64,000 nucleotides of DNA from positions 930,001 through 994,000 of the forward strand of contig OZ220496.1 in NCBI GenBank assembly GCA_965116235.1. Reading direction: 5' to 3'. Shown here in pieces: positions 33,170-42,558 of this stretch (positions within the stretch are counted from its first letter, which is position 1; each line of letters starts with the position of its first letter). Under the pieces are notes generated by a model that saw nothing but the letters and a program-made list of their open reading frames with translations, did no database searches and was not told where the DNA came from. The DNA comes from MPNP01 sp965116235. Its GTDB lineage: Bacteria > Pseudomonadota > Alphaproteobacteria > Rhodobacterales > Rhodobacteraceae. The position numbers were made by a program, and so were the translations under genes.

Positions 33170-34873
33170 CTAAAACAGAAAATATCGCTGGGCCATGGGC
33201 AACTCTGTTGCCGGCTCGCAAGTGAGCAAATGTCCATCGGCTCTCACCTGATAGGTCTGTGAATCGACTTCAATGTTCGGCTGATAATCGTTAAGCACCA
33301 TATTCTGCTTTGTCACATTGCGACAGTCTCTGACGGTCTCAATCGAGGATGCGATGCCAAGCTTGTCGGCCACACCTTGATCCACACCAGCTTTTGACAT
33401 GAAGGTCACCCTTGTGGCATGCCGGGCTCCACCCAGAGCACCGAACATGTATCGATAGTGCACGGGTTGAGGTGTCGGAATCGAGGCATTCGGATCACCC
33501 ATCGGAGCCGCGGCTATCATTCCACCCTTGAGGATCAGGCTGGGCTTGGTTCCAAAAAAGGCGGGCGCCCACAGAACGAGATCGGCTAGCTTGCCGACTT
33601 CGACCGATCCAACCGCATGGGCGATGCCGTGCGAGATTGCCGGATTGATCGTATATTTGGCAATGTAGCGTTTGGCCCTCAAGTTGTCGGCTCCGGAGGT
33701 TTCACCGTCAAGCGTTCCCCGTTGCACTTTCATTTTGTGCGCGGTCTGCCAGGTCCGCGTGATGACCTCTCCCACTCGTCCCATCGCCTGAGAGTCAGAC
33801 GCAATCATCGAGAAGGCTCCAAGATCATGGAGGATGTCCTCAGCCGCAATCGTTTCGCGGCGAATGCGCGACTCGGCAAAGGCTACGTCTTCGGCAATGG
33901 ATGGCGACAGGTGATGACACACCATCAGCATGTCCAGGTGTTCATCCACCGTGTTGACCGTGTAAGGTCGAGTCGGATTGGTTGATGACGGCAAGACATG
34001 AAGATAGCCCGCGGCCTTGATGATGTCGGGCGCATGACCGCCACCGGCACCTTCCGTGTGATATGTGTGGATTGTGCGCCCGTCCATGACCGCAATCGTA
34101 TCATCCACGAAGCCTGACTCGTTCAGGGTGTCGGTATGAATGGCGACCTGGACATCGTGCTCTTCGGCCACAGTCAGGCAGGTATCGATCGCCGATGGAG
34201 TCGTGCCCCAGTCTTCATGCAACTTCAGGCCGATCGCCCCGGCCCTGATCTGTTCAGCCAGCGGTTCTGCCTTGGACGCATTGCCCTTGCCCAGGTAACC
34301 GATATTGACGGGCAAGTCCTCGGCTGCCTCAAGCATGCGGTGGATATTCCAAGGACCCGGCGTGCATGTTGTCGCATTGGTTCCGGTTGCGGGTCCCGTC
34401 CCGCCTCCCAGCATTGTCGTTACACCTGACATCAGGGCTTCCTCCGCCTGTTGCGGACAGATGAAATGGATGTGAGAGTCGATCCCACCCGCCGTCAGAA
34501 TTTTACCCTCCCCAGCGATAATCTCGGTTCCGGGGCCGATGACGACATTCACCTTCGGTTGCACATCCGGATTGCCGGCCTTGCCGATTCCGGCTATGCG
34601 GCCATCCTTTATGCCGACATCGGCCTTGATGATTCCCCAATGATCAAGTATCAGCGCGTTCGTAATCGCCACATCCATCGCATGCGCCGACGCAACCTGA
34701 CTTTGACCCATTCCGTCCCGAATGACCTTGCCTCCACCAAACTTGACTTCCTCGCCATAAATTGTCTGATCGTCCTCAACTTCGATGAAAAGCTCTGTGT
34801 CGGCCAAACGGACGCGGTCACCAGTCGTGGGACCGTACATTTCGGCATAAGCCTCACGTGAAATGCTGACCAT
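33170..34873 (-). CDS. ureC: urease subunit alpha
   Basis: The nickel-containing catalytic subunit, 567 residues, normal length. Active-site elements: SHIHFICPQQ (Ni ligands), the carbamylated lysine in GAIGLKLHEDWG, AIHTDTLNESGFVDDT, and the flap MVCHHLSPSIAEDVAFAESRIR with the catalytic His. It hydrolyses urea to ammonia and carbamate. It overlaps ureB by one base. All key residues appear intact, so the enzyme should be functional. Confidence 0.98.
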   Translation of the reverse strand: MVSISREAYAEMYGPTTGDRVRLADTELFIEVEDDQTIYGEEVKFGGGKVIRDGMGQSQVASAHAMDVAITNALILDHWGIIKADVGIKDGRIAGIGKAGNPDVQPKVNVVIGPGTEIIAGEGKILTAGGIDSHIHFICPQQAEEALMSGVTTMLGGGTGPATGTNATTCTPGPWNIHRMLEAAEDLPVNIGYLGKGNASKAEPLAEQIRAGAIGLKLHEDWGTTPSAIDTCLTVAEEHDVQVAIHTDTLNESGFVDDTIAVMDGRTIHTYHTEGAGGGHAPDIIKAAGYLHVLPSSTNPTRPYTVNTVDEHLDMLMVCHHLSPSIAEDVAFAESRIRRETIAAEDILHDLGAFSMIASDSQAMGRVGEVITRTWQTAHKMKVQRGTLDGETSGADNLRAKRYIAKYTINPAISHGIAHAVGSVEVGKLADLVLWAPAFFGTKPSLILKGGMIAAAPMGDPNASIPTPQPVHYRYMFGALGGARHATRVTFMSKAGVDQGVADKLGIASSIETVRDCRNVTKQNMVLNDYQPNIEVDSQTYQVRADGHLLTCEPATELPMAQRYFLF

Positions 34874-35181
34874 CAGTCCAACTTCCCCATAATCCGGCCA
34901 TTGAACCCGTAGATTTCTCGCCGGCCGGCATAAGCGACTAGGACGACCTCGCGGCTTTGGCCCGGCTCAAATCGAACGGCTGTTCCTGCCGGGATATTCA
35001 GCCGAAAGCCGCGGCTTTTGTCGCGATCGAAAATCAAGGCGGCGTTGGTTTCAAAAAAGTGGTAATGCGAACCGACCTGAATGGGACGATCGCCATTGTT
35101 GGCCACGGACAACGTGATCGTTTCCCTATGTGCGTTCAGTTCCACGGTACCATCCGCAACTAAAATCTCGCCCGGAATCAT
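34873..35181 (-). CDS. ureB: urease subunit beta
   Basis: A 102-residue small subunit beginning MIPGEILVADGTVELN, with the family motifs GDRPIQVGSHYHFFETN and RLNIPAGTAVRFEPGQ. It is a separate gene, not fused to ureA, as in most proteobacteria. It lies 10 bases after ureA and overlaps ureC by one base. Confidence 0.97.
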   Translation of the reverse strand: MIPGEILVADGTVELNAHRETITLSVANNGDRPIQVGSHYHFFETNAALIFDRDKSRGFRLNIPAGTAVRFEPGQSREVVLVAYAGRREIYGFNGRIMGKLD

Positions 35182-35191
35182 CGTGCTTTCC

Positions 35192-35494
35192 TCAAATTAT
35201 GGGTTCATGAACTGTAACGAGTTTGGTTCCATCCGGGAAAGTGGCTTCAACCTGAACATCATGAATCATCTCGGCCACTCCATCCATCACGTCATCGCGA
35301 CCAAGCAATGTTCGGCCAAAAGTCATCAGTTCCGCCACGGACTTGCCATCGCGTGCCCCTTCCATGATCTCGGCGCTGATATAGGCGACAGCCTCCGGAT
35401 AATTCAGTCTTAAACCGCGTGCCTTGCGCCGCTCGGCGACAATAGCGGCGGTAAAGACCAGCAACTTGTCTTTCTCTCTGGGTAAAAGTTCCAT
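35192..35494 (-). CDS. ureA: urease subunit gamma
   Basis: A 100-residue subunit beginning MELLPREKDKLLVFTAAIVAER with LKLNYPEAVAYIS-type sequence (here LRLNYPEAVAYIS), the GRTLLGRDDVMDGV segment and the C-terminal FPDGTKLVTVHEPI. It follows ureD by 12 bases. Confidence 0.97.
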   Translation of the reverse strand: MELLPREKDKLLVFTAAIVAERRKARGLRLNYPEAVAYISAEIMEGARDGKSVAELMTFGRTLLGRDDVMDGVAEMIHDVQVEATFPDGTKLVTVHEPII

Positions 35495-35506
35495 ATGCCA
35501 TTTCCT

Positions 35507-36346
35507 TCATGTATTCCAGATGCGTGGTATCTTGGGTACTTTGCCGATCAGCCTGGATCGCAACGCAAACCAGATCTCAAGAAACTGTTTGCGGGCCGTT
35601 TCGGTGGAATGACCAAGATAACGAATGATCAGAAGATCGTCAATCAACGTCGCCCCACAAGTGACATCGGCTTCTTTTGTCATCCTGTTGCGCACTGTTT
35701 CGAGTGCGTGCTGATCAGCGTGCGTCATCAAGAATGTCGCGCTCACCGGTGCGTTGCGCAACTGTGATGCCCGATCAATCCGACCGTCTGAAACGTTCAA
35801 ACGCTCAATCAGCATCGGCACGCCGTCACGCCACAATTGCAAGTGCGCATCGACAACACCATCAAAAAACGTTTCCCCGAGCGTTGGACGCCCGAAACAC
35901 TGACAGTCCCACATTGCCAACCGTGCCTTGCCGTTCAGTTCGATCCGGGTCAACAGCTGAACATTCGTGCCGGGGAAAAATATGTTGTCTTGCGGAAACC
36001 ACTCCAGGCAACCCGTATCAGCAACCCTGATAACTTGATGCTGCATGGCGCGATATTGTGCGCTACGATAGAACTTCATGGCACCGGGGGCAGTGATCAA
36101 GGCATGCGACTGATTGGCAACGTCAACCTGAATGTTCAGGCGGTCGCCACCAACCACGCCTCCCGGCGGATGGAGCACGTATACATGGCATACCTCTCCT
36201 TCTGGATAGAACGGTCTCTGGACTGCCAAAGGGCCGTAATGCCGATGTGTCAAAACAGTTCGACCGTTCCCCATCTGGAAGCCGAGTTCCAGTCTGGCGG
36301 CCCAGCCGTCGGATTCGCTGTTTGCCCTTGCGATGTGCCGACTCAT
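35507..36346 (-). CDS. ureD: urease accessory protein UreD
   Basis: The scaffold that binds apo-urease and recruits UreF/UreG. 279 residues; family features include TVLTHRHYGPLAVQRPFYPEG, HVYVLHPPGGVVGGDRL, TAPGAMKFYRS and LEWFPQDNIFFPG. The ATG at 36346 is preferred to a GTG one codon earlier. First gene of ureDABCEFG; the gap upstream should hold the promoter. No nickel or urea transporter gene is linked here. Confidence 0.95.
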   Translation of the reverse strand: MSRHIARANSESDGWAARLELGFQMGNGRTVLTHRHYGPLAVQRPFYPEGEVCHVYVLHPPGGVVGGDRLNIQVDVANQSHALITAPGAMKFYRSAQYRAMQHQVIRVADTGCLEWFPQDNIFFPGTNVQLLTRIELNGKARLAMWDCQCFGRPTLGETFFDGVVDAHLQLWRDGVPMLIERLNVSDGRIDRASQLRNAPVSATFLMTHADQHALETVRNRMTKEADVTCGATLIDDLLIIRYLGHSTETARKQFLEIWFALRSRLIGKVPKIPRIWNT

Positions 36347-36702
36347 CACTTAAGGCACATGGACACTAAACTTACGAATCATGCTACGTCTCATTGCGTT
36401 GATGTCTTGGGATTACATGCCGATGGCACGAGGTTTGATCAAGGCCAGAAATACGAACCGCCAGATGCCATTGGCTGGTGGTGGTGGGGCTCAACCGATC
36501 CCGCCCCTGCCTTGAATAATGGTGCTTTAAGGGCACATTCAGGTACTGTGCCCGGCTCAGGCATGATTCACCATCGCCACATCATAGGGCTTCACGATCG
36601 CCGCAAAGGATTCAGCGGTGCCTGAAATGCGGATGCCATCGTCGTCTCTTGGTTCATCTCACTCCATTTGGTGACCCACATGCGTGGACCTTCAGGTTCT
36701 GT
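36347..36702. other. urease upstream region with a coding-like relic
   Basis: About 350 bases between the ankyrin ATPase (which ends here) and ureD. It should contain the urease promoter. On the minus strand a stop-bounded 33-codon stretch, around 36560-36660, reads GIRISGTAESFAAIVKP, and may be the tail of a lost gene; I could not identify it. Confidence 0.35.
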
Positions 36703-38391
36703 TTAATGCGCAGTCTCGTCCAGAATACGACGACTAACCGATTTGGCCGGCGCAACATCACGGGGTGTCTGACCCAGATGATTGCGGTGTTCAGGATCGG
36801 CTCCAGCCGAAAGCAGGAGCTGGATGCTGTTGCTTCCATCAGTGCGGGCCGCATGGTGCAAAGGGGTCTCGTCCCCGTGATCGTGCATGTCGATCTGGGC
36901 ACCGAGGTCCAGCAGGGTCTGTAAGCTATGTTCTGCGTTCTCACTGGCGGCGTAATGCAGGGGCGTTCGGCCGTTGCGATCAAGCGGTTCGATTTTGGCT
37001 CCCCGATTCCGCAAGCAGTTTACGATATTCGGCCAATCTTCCTGGGCGGCCAGATGCAATGCCGTACGTTGCCAGTTGTCCCTGGCGTTCACTTCGGAGA
37101 CCGAATCGAGACACTGGTCGACCTCGTTCGGAAGTCCGCACATGGCGGCCATGTGCAGGAGCGTGCCAGTCTGCGCAACAGCAAAGGACTGAAGAGTTGG
37201 GATGGGGCAATGATAGCGGACCACGAGCCGGTTCGTGGATTCGTCAATGAGACCGAGGCGAAGCATGACACTGAATTCCGGTGCCAGCTTGCCTTGCCAG
37301 CGCTCATCCCGCATGGTGACGTCAATGGCGGCTTCAATGTCATCAAGATCAACGGGTTCGGTTCCGATGCGGGCCATGATGGTGCCGATCAAGGCCGGCC
37401 GTCCACGCCATTCGCCCAAGCGGGTCCGATAGTAGTCGATTCGTTTTTGGGCTGCACAGATCTGAACGACGTTTCGGTCAACCCGGTTCAACTGCCCATC
37501 GGCCTTGAGCAAGCTTTCGCCAAGAGCTGCGAGATTGTTCTGGAGGTGCTTGGGCCAGCCCTTGCTCCAGCGGTCGACAGCATCAACCCAGCGATCCCGG
37601 CAGTTGGGAGTAGCTGTGATGCCAAAATGATCGATAAACTGGCACACGGCGGTTCGAATTTCATCGTGTGGCAATGGTTTCATGCGATGAATGGCAGCGT
37701 CGCTCCATCGTGACAGCCCGGCTCGTCTTATTTCATCCAGACTGTCGAACAGTCCGGCGAAGACAGGCAAGACAGGATGACCATCGCTGCCACCATGCAG
37801 GAACTGCAGAACGGCCTCGGCTTCGGCCGGATTGATGCCGGAAGTTACGGTCTGGATTTCGTCGATCATGATGAGAACGGTCCCATGGCTAGGCATTCGC
37901 GGCATGTCAGCAGGGTGTTTCGACGTATTCCGGAGTTGAATGCCAACGCCAAAGACAACCACAGACTGCAGAACGGACAGGGTGTCGCGTATGAACTGAC
38001 GCATTTCTGCGTTGCCGATCCGATCGTTGATGTCCTGAATGGTCGCGCTGATGCGTTGGTTGAAGTGATCGCGTGACAGGCGCTTCGGATCGGTGATGAG
38101 CACCGGAATGATGTAGTGGTCGCGATTGTCGTCTGTCAGTTGGCGAATGCATCGATCTTGAATCTCGCGTAGAACTGACGTCTTGCCGATACCGGGTGGC
38201 TCCTGGATAAGACGACTCATGCCCTCGCCAGGGTCGCCTCGGGCATTCTCCCTGTAGCGCTGATTGACGATTCGGCTCAAGCCCATGATGTCATTGATCT
38301 CGTCCGAGCGTCCGACAAAGAAGGGGTTGATGACTCGATCACCTTCCTTTATGAATCTTTGAAGTCCAGTGGCGTTGAATGTTGGGGTCAT
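36703..38391 (-). CDS. AAA ATPase fused to C-terminal ankyrin repeats
   Basis: A 562-residue protein. N-terminal NPFFVGRSDEI, Walker A EPPGIGKTS (about residues 64-72) and Walker B VLIMIDEIQ (172-180) define an Orc1/Cdc6-like or STAND-type ATPase. The following PVFAGLFDSL and SRWS...WPKHLQNNLAAL match the corresponding parts of the ATPase at 12762-13967, and YHCPIPTLQSF takes the place of its WEPGIPSLMDYM. From about residue 415 come four to five ankyrin repeats (QRTALHLAAQED, GRTPLHYAASEN, DETPLHHAARTD, GQTPRDVA). This looks like a sensor ATPase with a protein-binding tail. No signal peptide. Lies alone upstream of the urease operon; function unknown. Confidence 0.78.
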   Translation of the reverse strand: MTPTFNATGLQRFIKEGDRVINPFFVGRSDEINDIMGLSRIVNQRYRENARGDPGEGMSRLIQEPPGIGKTSVLREIQDRCIRQLTDDNRDHYIIPVLITDPKRLSRDHFNQRISATIQDINDRIGNAEMRQFIRDTLSVLQSVVVFGVGIQLRNTSKHPADMPRMPSHGTVLIMIDEIQTVTSGINPAEAEAVLQFLHGGSDGHPVLPVFAGLFDSLDEIRRAGLSRWSDAAIHRMKPLPHDEIRTAVCQFIDHFGITATPNCRDRWVDAVDRWSKGWPKHLQNNLAALGESLLKADGQLNRVDRNVVQICAAQKRIDYYRTRLGEWRGRPALIGTIMARIGTEPVDLDDIEAAIDVTMRDERWQGKLAPEFSVMLRLGLIDESTNRLVVRYHCPIPTLQSFAVAQTGTLLHMAAMCGLPNEVDQCLDSVSEVNARDNWQRTALHLAAQEDWPNIVNCLRNRGAKIEPLDRNGRTPLHYAASENAEHSLQTLLDLGAQIDMHDHGDETPLHHAARTDGSNSIQLLLSAGADPEHRNHLGQTPRDVAPAKSVSRRILDETAH

Positions 38392-38984
38392 GTGTGATTG
38401 TCCTGAATTTCTCGGCTGTTCAAGGCATGAGCATGTTCATCGTATAAATTTGATTCCGGCGTCTGTCAAGGAGTCGGTCCAGAGTCCAAATTGGCATGAC
38501 GGCGGATTGCCGAATCCATAATTGCCGTTGATCTGTGCCTTGACGAGGTCAGACCATGCCATTTTCATTGGCAGGGGTCGGTCTTGTCCTTCCATTCGGG
38601 CCATTTTGTCTTGCATGCCGTCATGGATGTATTGGGCCGTTCAAATTCAGAGCAGCAACCAAAATTGCGAACGGTGTCATCGCTGTTCATCCGGAATGCA
38701 TCGGGCAACATGCGCGGAATCTCCGCTTCCCATGGCTCCGCTTTGTCAGGGCCACGAAATTCTTCATAGGCGACCTCTTCATCCCTCCTGGCAAATCAAT
38801 CACGCAATCACATGCCATGCAGTCCCTCATTATGCCGGCTGTGGCCCTGCCGCCTTTCAGTATGAGCACTTTTGGACCCCCGCCAATCACAACCGTACAT
38901 TGAGGCTTTGAAAATGAGGGAGGGTTCTGATGAGCACGCCGAGTTTAACGCAGAACAGGTTCTTCCCTAGGCAAGCCAAACTTG
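38392..38984. other. non-coding region
   Basis: About 590 bases between waaA (ends at 38985) and the start of the ankyrin ATPase. Its promoter should lie near 38392-38470. A minus-strand frame at 38687-38890 (VLILKGGRATAGIM...CMACDCVIDLPGG) is protein-like but unrecognised and without a good start; I do not call it a gene. Confidence 0.4.
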
Positions 38985-40259
38985 TCAAGGCAGAAATTTG
39001 GCAATGATCTCGGCGGTTTTCTGAACGGAGTTTTCTCCCGCCCGAACAATGTTCTTGGCATTCTTGGCAATCCGCTCCTGAAACTCGACTGAAACGGCTT
39101 TCTGCACCGCTGTTTCCAGTTCAAGAGCGGATGTCACGGGTATGGAACCTCCGCGTTTGAGGAGCGTTTGATAGGCCTTGGCAAAGTTGTATATGTGTGG
39201 TCCATGGATGATAGGACACCCCAGCATCGCGGGCTCGTAGGGATTATGGCCTCCAATGTTTGCAAGCGAGCCGCCGACAAAGGCAAAGTGCCCAAGGCGA
39301 TACCAGAGGCCCATTTCACCAAGGGTATCGGCAACATACACCTGGTCATCGCTAGTGGGAAGGCGTTCTGCTGACCTTGACTTGGCCTCAAAGCCGAAAT
39401 CATTCACCATCCTGATGATTGAAGGTCCTCGTTCTGGATGTCGGGGCACAACGATCAGGAATAGCCCTTTAATTTTCTTGGCCGTAGATCGGAAGACATC
39501 CAAAACGACTTCTTCCTCTTCCGGGTGGGTCGAGGCCGCCACCCAAATCACCTTGCCACTCGTGGTCTGTTTCAATGCCGTCAGTTCATCTTGATCAAAG
39601 GGCAGTGGGTCAGCCGATTGCTTAAGGGTTTCTGTGGCTTCGATTTGGTCGGCCGGATAACCCAGCTTGAGGAGTTGGGTCAGAGTCTCCTGGGTTTGAA
39701 CAGTTATGTAGTCGATTCTGGTGAATAATGCCTTGGCAATCCTTGGATATTTCCGCCAGCGATTCAGTGACCGTAATGATACCCGGCCATTGATCAGCAA
39801 GAGGGGTATGTGCATTTTCTTGGTTTCCGTAATCAAGGTTGGCCACAACTCGCTTTCCACCAATATCGCGACCGCCGGGCGCCAGTAGTTGAGGAACTTC
39901 TGCACCCAAGATCTCAGGTCATAGGGCACAAACTGGTGAAGTACGCCATCTTCGATATGGGGACTGATTACTTGGGCAGAAGTAACCGTGCCTGTTGTCA
40001 GGAGAATGGACACGTTCGGGCGGCTTTCCCTCAATACCCTGACTAGAGACAGGATTGAAAGAGCCTCGCCGACACTGGCGGAGTGAATCCAAATGAGTTG
40101 ACCGGCTGGACGTTTCCGGGATGGAATACCAAAGCGTTCAGTGATCCGAGCCGGGTCCTCTTTGCCAGCTCTCAGCCGCCTCAGGGCAATCATGCGAGCA
40201 AATGGATGAGCTATGGAGGCGGCAAAAAAATACCCGGAAAGCAGTACGGAACCTGACAC
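38985..40259 (-). CDS. waaA: 3-deoxy-D-manno-octulosonic acid transferase
   Basis: Adds Kdo residues to lipid A precursor at the inner membrane. 424 residues. A short N-terminal membrane anchor is followed by the GT-B fold: WIHSASVGEALSILSLV (with the family GExxA-type motif), LLTTGTVTSAQV, PVAIL-like VAILVESELWPTLI, and in the second domain WVAASTHPEEEEVVLD, RHPERGPSI and FVGGSLANIGGHNPYEPAMLG. This shows a lipopolysaccharide-bearing Gram-negative. It stands alone, divergent from zapE. Confidence 0.95.
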   Translation of the reverse strand: MSGSVLLSGYFFAASIAHPFARMIALRRLRAGKEDPARITERFGIPSRKRPAGQLIWIHSASVGEALSILSLVRVLRESRPNVSILLTTGTVTSAQVISPHIEDGVLHQFVPYDLRSWVQKFLNYWRPAVAILVESELWPTLITETKKMHIPLLLINGRVSLRSLNRWRKYPRIAKALFTRIDYITVQTQETLTQLLKLGYPADQIEATETLKQSADPLPFDQDELTALKQTTSGKVIWVAASTHPEEEEVVLDVFRSTAKKIKGLFLIVVPRHPERGPSIIRMVNDFGFEAKSRSAERLPTSDDQVYVADTLGEMGLWYRLGHFAFVGGSLANIGGHNPYEPAMLGCPIIHGPHIYNFAKAYQTLLKRGGSIPVTSALELETAVQKAVSVEFQERIAKNAKNIVRAGENSVQKTAEIIAKFLP

Positions 40260-40557
40260 TTGGTTTATTGATGATTGACTGACGTGACCGGCTTGCTTGA
40301 GTCCAAGCCCCTAGATTTGGATAGGCTGCGGCATCCGGATATAAGCATTGAACCCTCTCAATATCAATTGTGAATCCATTATTTGTTCGCCGGAGAGGAT
40401 TAACAGCCTGACCTTGCCAAAAGCAAATTCACCTGGAAATGCCGCTTATGTTGTCTCTGAAGAATATGCGACCTGGCGCTGCCGTTGGGGCAAAAAATCA
40501 GCCTCTGACAAGGCTTTGGGTTATGCCCGTGGATAGAACTTGGCTATATCTGCATCC

Positions 40558-41640
40558 ATGACCGCATCGTTCATTCAGATTTACCAGGGATTGATCAGGA
40601 AGGAAAAACTTCAGTTCGACCCTGACCAGGTTGAAGCCCTCGAGCACCTTGAGCAACTGAGAACAAGGCTGGAAAACGCACTCGAAAAACCATCGGTTTT
40701 GGGCAGTATTTTCCGCCGCCAAAAATCTCCGACTCCAAAGGGTCTGTATCTGTGGGGCAAGGTTGGCCGCGGCAAATCCTTTCTTATGAATATGCTCTAT
40801 CAGCATCTTGTATATCCAGAAAAGAGTAAAATTCATTTCTTGGCATTCATGCAGAAAGTTCACGAGCTCCTCAGGACGTTCCATCAACAGGAAGTTGAAG
40901 ACGTCATCCCACCACTTGCCAGCAAGCTTGCAGGTCAGACAAAACTGCTTTGTCTGGATGAAATGCAAATTGACAATGTCCCCGATGGAGTCATCCTCGG
41001 TCGGCTCTTTGAGCACTTGTTTGCCAACGGTGTAACAATTTTCGTCACATCCAATCGTCATCCGGACGAACTCTACAAGGATGGTCTGAATCGTCACCTG
41101 ATCGAGCCCTACATTGAATCCCTCAAGACCAACATGGACGTCTTTGAGTTTGGTGGGAACCATGACCATCGGGTTGATCGACTCCGGGGCCAGCAAACAT
41201 ACTTCTACCCGGCCGATGAAACGGCATCTCGGCACATAGACAGATTGTGGCATGATCTGTCTGGAGGACAGAGCGAACCGCTTCAAATTGAATTCATGGG
41301 CCGGGACATAATTTTCTCGAGTTTCGCCAACGGTGTGCTCCGAGCCCACTTCTGGGATCTGTGCGGCCAACCGCTGGGTCCACCGGACTTCATTGCCATC
41401 ATGCAAGCCATCCGGGTACTGGTTCTGGAAGATGTCCCCTTGCTGTCAAGCGAAAACTACAATGAAGCCAAGCGATTTGTCATGCTTGTCGATGCCTTGT
41501 ACGAGAATCGAATTAAACTCATTGTATCGGCAGCCGCCAAACCAGAATACTTGTACATCGAAGGGACAGGATCCTTTGAGTTTGACCGAGCAGTTTCGAG
41601 ATTGAACGAGATGCAAAGTGCCGGCTGGATCAGCGATTAG
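40558..41640 (+). CDS. zapE: cell division protein ZapE (AFG1-like ATPase)
   Basis: A 360-residue AFG1/LACE1-type P-loop ATPase; in other bacteria it modulates the FtsZ ring and membrane protein quality control. The motif KGLYLWGKVGRGKSFLMNMLY holds Walker A, LLCLDEMQIDNV is Walker B, and VTSNRHPDELYKDGLNR is the sensor-1/arginine-finger region. The ATG at 40558 gives the family-like N-terminus; a TTG six codons earlier is possible. It is divergent from waaA and followed by a decayed ATPase gene on the other strand. Confidence 0.92.
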   Translation: MTASFIQIYQGLIRKEKLQFDPDQVEALEHLEQLRTRLENALEKPSVLGSIFRRQKSPTPKGLYLWGKVGRGKSFLMNMLYQHLVYPEKSKIHFLAFMQKVHELLRTFHQQEVEDVIPPLASKLAGQTKLLCLDEMQIDNVPDGVILGRLFEHLFANGVTIFVTSNRHPDELYKDGLNRHLIEPYIESLKTNMDVFEFGGNHDHRVDRLRGQQTYFYPADETASRHIDRLWHDLSGGQSEPLQIEFMGRDIIFSSFANGVLRAHFWDLCGQPLGPPDFIAIMQAIRVLVLEDVPLLSSENYNEAKRFVMLVDALYENRIKLIVSAAAKPEYLYIEGTGSFEFDRAVSRLNEMQSAGWISD

Positions 41641-41710
41641 TGGCTTGCCTCAATCACTTGACACTCATCCGTAGCCCGCACGGATCGTTTGTGTCACCGA
41701 CACGTCCGAA

Positions 41711-42168
41711 TCACGCGGTCTGGCTTTGCGCGTGTTCGCTTTCGCTGGCGGAAATGGGTATAGGAGCCGCAATCATGTAATCCATGAGCGAAGGAATGCC
41801 AGGTTCCCAGATCAGGGCATCAGGTTTTTGCCACACATAACCCACTTCACGCAAGAATTTCTCACGCATTTCTGTTTGGGCCGGATCCATCTCATTCAGT
41901 ACTGCGCGCAGTTGCACCACATCCAGACGATGGCCATGCCTTGGAAACTCCTGGGCAACACGGCGGGCCAATGCCAGCTCCCCTGCGTCGTCAAATTCGT
42001 TGTATCGCACCTTGTAGTACGCATCGCGCTCATTCTGCGCGTGCTTGATCGCCTGCCGGCATTCATTCAGACCCAGATAGAGGTGTCGCCCATCTGTAGC
42101 AGACGAAACGCCTCACTTCCATACCGTTGCAGAAAATATGAGGAATAATATTCATCAGTGCCATTGTC
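41711..42168 (-). pseudogene. decayed C-terminal remnant of the WEPGIPSLMDYM AAA ATPase family
   Basis: The last 99 codons are open and end LIWEPGIPSLMDYMI, matching the end of the ATPase at 12762-13967; PRHGHRLDVVQLRAVLNEMDP and CRQAIKHAQNERDAYYKVRY also align with it. Upstream the match continues in a different frame, EYYSSYFLQRYGSEAFRLLQMGD (aligned with DSYPYFLQLYGRAAFNE), so a frameshift occurred near 42070, and a TGA at about 42169-42171 bounds the stretch. The ATPase domain with Walker motifs is gone. This is a dead third member of the family. Confidence 0.75.
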
Positions 42169-42231
42169 TCATTGAGATGGGATATCTGGTAAGTGAAATA
42201 AAACTAGAGAAAACCGACTGAGAAGGTCATT

Positions 42232-42265
42232 CCCATGCCTCTGGCCGGTTATCAGCCGGCATGGG
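42232..42265. repeat. strong hairpin of unknown role
   Basis: CCCATGCC (42232-42239) pairs with GGCATGGG (42258-42265), and an inner GGC/GCC pair extends the stem past a bulge. No T-run follows. It lies in the non-coding stretch left of the XRE regulator and may be a terminator or a REP-like element. Confidence 0.4.
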
Positions 42266-42503
42266 CAGACATAGAAGAATCTTTTAGGCCCAAAGCCAAG
42301 ATGAGCAAGCTCCGGAAAGCATTTTTTTTGCCGGTGTCATGTGATGACAAGGGCAAGGCCGATGCCTTGATGCCAAAGGAACAATGGCACTAATGAATGT
42401 AATTCCCAAAATTTTCTTACTTAGGCTTGTCTCCCGTGGCAAGAAGTCCAGTCCAGGCGCGGTCTCCAAATCTGATGGGTTGGCAATATTGTGTCACCCC
42501 ACT

Positions 42504-42520
42504 TTTTAGTGTGACTAAAA
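42504..42520. promoter_or_regulatory. operator-like palindrome 1
   Basis: TTTTAGT-GTG-ACTAAAA, perfect 7-base arms around a 3-base centre. It lies 6 bases upstream of a TTGACA box. The same arms recur at 42559-42575. Probably a binding site of the XRE-cupin regulator encoded at 42582. Confidence 0.7.
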
Positions 42521-42526
42521 TTTTGA

Positions 42527-42555
42527 TTGACAAAATGTCGAACGGTCAATATTGC
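42527..42555 (+). promoter_or_regulatory. putative promoter of the XRE-cupin gene
   Basis: TTGACA at 42527-42532, 17-base spacing, then TATTGC at 42550-42555 as a weak -10. The two palindromes flank it, one ahead of the -35 box and one just past the -10, where a bound repressor would cover the transcription start. Confidence 0.5.
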
Positions 42556-42558
42556 TCA

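Noticed and set aside
36928..37713. 261-residue plus-strand open frame
   Set aside because: Antisense to the ankyrin ATPase, no domain.
38687..38890. 67-residue minus-strand frame with CMACDC
   Set aside because: Protein-like, but no known family and no convincing start; not called as a gene.
40498..41406. 302-residue minus-strand open frame
   Set aside because: Antisense to zapE, which has intact Walker motifs.
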